Assembly (NCBI RefSeq): GCF_040659735.1
Contig: NZ_JBFANZ010000001.1
Coordinates: 1 to 64,000 of the forward strand
Direction of reading: 5' to 3'
DNA: 64,000 bases
Source of the DNA: Micromonospora_I sp040659735
GTDB lineage: Bacteria; Actinomycetota; Actinomycetes; Mycobacteriales; Micromonosporaceae
This document shows, in pieces, positions 61,910-64,000 of this stretch; within the stretch, counting starts at the first letter, position 1, and every line of letters starts with the position of its first letter. Under the pieces are notes generated by a model. The model was not told where the DNA came from, ran no database searches, and worked only from the letters and a program-made list of their open reading frames with translations. The translations under genes were made by a program, and so were the position numbers.

Positions 61910-63025
61910 TCAGACGGGATCCACGAGCAAGCGGTAGTGGTCCCTGAAGATCCGGGCGCCACGTCCGCGCAGCAACGGGTCGCGCAGCGGCGGCGGCACG
62001 TCGCGCGTGCGGTCGCGATCGCGCGTCCGGTCCAGCACCCACTTCGTACGCGGACGCCGCCGGTTCTCGTACGCGGCGAGCGCGCCCCTGACCGTCCCGG
62101 AGCGGCGCAGCGCGTCGGCGAGCACCAGCGCGTCCTCCAATGCCATCGCGGCCCCCTGGGACAGGGTCGGCGCGGTGGCGTGCGCCGCGTCGCCCACCAG
62201 CACCACGCCGCCACGGGACCAACAGCCCAGTTCGACCTCGTCGACGGCCGCGACCTGCACCGTCTCCAGCGCCTCGAGCACGGGGGGCACGGGGCCGGCG
62301 AACCCGCCGAAGACCTCGCGCAGCCGGGCGACCGGATCGGGGGGCAGCGCGCCGTCCGGCGGCAGCGCCTCGTCGGCGTAGCAGTAGAGCCTCCCGTTGC
62401 CCATCGGCATCACCACGAAGCCCGCGCGGCGGCCGAGCACGCCCGTCCACGCGGTCACCTCCGGACCGCCGGTGACCACGCTGCGGTAGACGATCTGGCC
62501 GACCGGCCGGGCGGCGCCGCCGAGGGCGGACATCGCCCGGACCGCGGATCGTCGGCCGTCGGCGCCGATGACCAGGTCGTACTCGGCGTGGGAGCCGTCG
62601 GCGAAGGCGACCTTCGTCGTTTCGTCGCCCACCTCCAGCCCGGACACCCCGGTGCGGTGCCGGACGTCGCCGCCGGCGCCGGTGAGCAGCACCCGGTGCA
62701 GGTCCGCGCGGGGCAGGGCGCGCGACTCGCCGACGCCGTCCCACAGTTTGCCGAGGTCGACGGCGCAGAGTTGCCGGCCCCGTACGTCGAGGAAGCGTTG
62801 GGTCGAGATGACATCGCCGAGCGGGCGGAGCGGAGCGTCCAGCCCCAGTTCACGCAGGGCCCGCGCGGCATTGCCGGGCAGGAAGATGCCGGCCCCCGGC
62901 ACGGTGGACGCCGGCAGTTGCTCCACCACCTCGGGACGGAAGCCCTTCAGGCGCAGCGCTCGGGTCACCGCCAGGCCGGCGATGCCCGCCCCGACAACGA
63001 GAATGCGCACGGTGGATCCGGCCAT
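61910..63025 (-). CDS. FAD-dependent monooxygenase (aromatic hydroxylase type)
   Basis: 371 aa. FAD-binding GxGxxG is VRILVVGAGIAGLAVTRALRLKGF at the start; the DG motif is YDLVIGADGRRSAVR, and the second FAD motif is VVLVGDAAHATAPTLSQGAAMALEDALVLADAL. These three define PHBH-type class A flavoprotein monooxygenases. Substrate unknown. ATG 63025 follows GGAGG; an upstream ATG is in frame but without ribosome binding site. It is a single gene upstream of ctaD, with no pathway context. Confidence 0.9.
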   Translation of the reverse strand: MAGSTVRILVVGAGIAGLAVTRALRLKGFRPEVVEQLPASTVPGAGIFLPGNAARALRELGLDAPLRPLGDVISTQRFLDVRGRQLCAVDLGKLWDGVGESRALPRADLHRVLLTGAGGDVRHRTGVSGLEVGDETTKVAFADGSHAEYDLVIGADGRRSAVRAMSALGGAARPVGQIVYRSVVTGGPEVTAWTGVLGRRAGFVVMPMGNGRLYCYADEALPPDGALPPDPVARLREVFGGFAGPVPPVLEALETVQVAAVDEVELGCWSRGGVVLVGDAAHATAPTLSQGAAMALEDALVLADALRRSGTVRGALAAYENRRRPRTKWVLDRTRDRDRTRDVPPPLRDPLLRGRGARIFRDHYRLLVDPV

Positions 63026-63155
63026 GTCGGCGACGCCTCCGAAGGGGTGGACACGCGTTGAAGCCAAGAGACTACTGCCGGCCACACGAGCGGCGATAGG
63101 CCCTCACCGATGCGCGCCAGGCGCGCACCCCGTCCAGATCCTCCCCCGCCCCGCG

Positions 63156-63226
63156 CGATCTTGCAGTTGTGGCCTCCGATAACGAGCAATTTATCCGCTT
63201 TTGCCGGGGCCACAACTGCAAGATCG
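63156..63226. repeat. Intergenic palindromic repeat, perfect copy
   Basis: Perfect 19-bp arms CGATCTTGCAGTTGTGGCC (63156-63174) and its complement (63208-63226) around an AT-richer 33-nt loop. It lies between the FAD monooxygenase start and the PfkB gene stop and shares arms with the diverged copy at 59860-59930. Confidence 0.75.
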
Positions 63227-63242
63227 ACGGGAGGTAGGGGGG

Positions 63243-64000
63243 TCAGCGTTGGACGCGGGCGCCGGCGCCGCGGACGAGCGCCTCCACCTCTTTCAGGTTG
63301 GCCATCGAGGTGTCGCCGGGGGTGGTCATGGCGAGAGCGCCGTGGGCCGCGCCGTATTCGATCGCGGTGGCCAGGTCGCCCTTCTCCAGCAGGCCGTAGA
63401 TGAGGCCGGAGGCGAAGCTGTCGCCCCCGCCGACGCGGTCCATGATCTCCAGCCCGGTCCGGTGCGTGGCCTCGACGAACCGCCCGTCGCCCCAGGCGAT
63501 CGCGCCCCAGTCGTTGACCGTGGCGGTCCGTACCGTCCGGAGCGTGGTCGCGACGACCTTGAAGTTGGCGTACTCCTTCGTGACCTCTTCGATCATCCGC
63601 TGGAAGTTCGCCACCTCCAGCTCGGAGAGGTTCTCGTCGGTGTCCGGCACGTCGAAGCCGAGCGAGGCGGTGAAGTCCTCCTCGTTACCGATCATCACGT
63701 CGACGTACCGGGCCAGCCGCCGGTTGACCTCCTGCGCGCGGGTCTGGCCACCCACCGCCTTCCAGAGGCTGGGGCGGTAGTTCAGGTCGTACGAGATGAT
63801 CGTCCCGTGCCGGCGCGCGGCGGACATGGCCGCCTCGATCGTGTCCGGGGTGGTCTCCGACAGGGCCGCGTAGATGCCGCCGGTGTGCAGCCACCGCACA
63901 CCGAGGGTGCCGAAGAGGTGGTCCCAGTCGACGTCCTCGGCGCGGAGCTGACTGGCGGCGGTGTGGCCGCGGTCGGAGGTGCCGACCGCGCCGCGGACGC
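63243..64000 (-). CDS. PfkB family sugar kinase (2-keto-3-deoxygluconate kinase-like), 5' end cut by window
   Basis: At least 252 C-terminal residues are present; the start is right of the window. The PfkB signature with the catalytic Asp is DRVGGGDSFASGLIYGLL. Upstream segments GVRWLHTGGIYAALSE, DLNYRPSLWKAVGG and IGNEEDF match 2-dehydro-3-deoxygluconokinases. It phosphorylates a sugar or sugar acid; KDG is the best guess from these segments. It is 17 bp from a palindromic repeat. Confidence 0.88.
   Translation of the reverse strand, partial: VRGAVGTSDRGHTAASQLRAEDVDWDHLFGTLGVRWLHTGGIYAALSETTPDTIEAAMSAARRHGTIISYDLNYRPSLWKAVGGQTRAQEVNRRLARYVDVMIGNEEDFTASLGFDVPDTDENLSELEVANFQRMIEEVTKEYANFKVVATTLRTVRTATVNDWGAIAWGDGRFVEATHRTGLEIMDRVGGGDSFASGLIYGLLEKGDLATAIEYGAAHGALAMTTPGDTSMANLKEVEALVRGAGARVQR

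Noticed and set aside
59871..61937. 688-aa plus-strand open frame
   Set aside because: Antisense of ctaD; rich in Glu/His/Asp/Arg as expected for the complement of a membrane protein gene.

Overview
The window is high-GC actinobacterial chromosome. It probably comes from Micromonosporaceae (Micromonospora/Actinoplanes-like): GC-biased third positions, GTG starts, no poly-T after most terminators, a CBM2-GH6 cellulase, tandem Ig-like/YkuD L,D-transpeptidases, and a pncB/clpS/mec-cysO-cysM/rph-rdgB block syntenic with Mycobacterium Rv1330-Rv1341. The genus is not proven by sequence alone. Both ends cut genes: a nitrate-sensor histidine kinase on the left and a PfkB sugar kinase on the right.

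Layout. 0-11.3 kb: sensor kinase, catalase, two small acidic proteins, then a secreted hydrolase group (GH6 cellulase with a CebR-type operator, SGNH esterase, Tat-exported amidase, GH25 lysozyme), OsmC and a 53-aa protein. 11.3-17.7 kb: an accessory patch with VOC, NUDIX and DUF805 genes, three mobile-element relics (IS5-like, IS481-like, excisionase-like), orphan SMI1/KNR4 and DUF2283 genes, a near-direct repeat pair, a rhodanese/GlxA divergent pair and tRNA-Lys. 17.8-25 kb: two paralogous L,D-transpeptidase lipoproteins, tRNA-His, oligoribonuclease, a GT87 mannosyltransferase and a large Pro-rich membrane protein.

25-31.4 kb: a copper/thiol-redox locus. YcnI, CopC-CopD and a zinc-finger anti-sigma factor lie on the minus strand; an ECF sigma factor, MauE, a DsbA-like protein and a secreted membrane protein lie on the plus strand. 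Two promoters of identical form (GGAAC-N17-CGACTA-N7-start codon) face outward from the sigma gene and tie both arms into one regulon. 31.4-34.1 kb: an ECF-type Ni/Co importer (cbiMNQO order) behind a Nur-like box. 34.2-37.2 kb: bcp, tRNA-Leu, GNAT, MOSC, methyltransferase.

37.3-45.2 kb: a complete histidine-utilisation operon led by an RpiR-type regulator, hutU-M20 hydrolase-hutF-hutI-hutH, with translational overlaps; the M20 hydrolase sits where a formylglutamate deformylase would be expected. 45.2-58.4 kb: rdgB, rph, Rv1339-like phosphodiesterase, a repeat-rich membrane protein, cysM-cysO-mec (thiocarboxylate cysteine synthesis), DUF2017, clpS, a dynamin-like protein with a degenerate P-loop, a large LuxR regulator, pncB and pncA. 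58.5-64 kb: MFS transporter, cytochrome c oxidase subunit I, FAD monooxygenase, sugar kinase, and two copies of an intergenic palindromic repeat.

Many genes have a TANNNT-type -10 hexamer 6-8 nt before the start codon and no ribosome binding site, so leaderless transcription appears common here.
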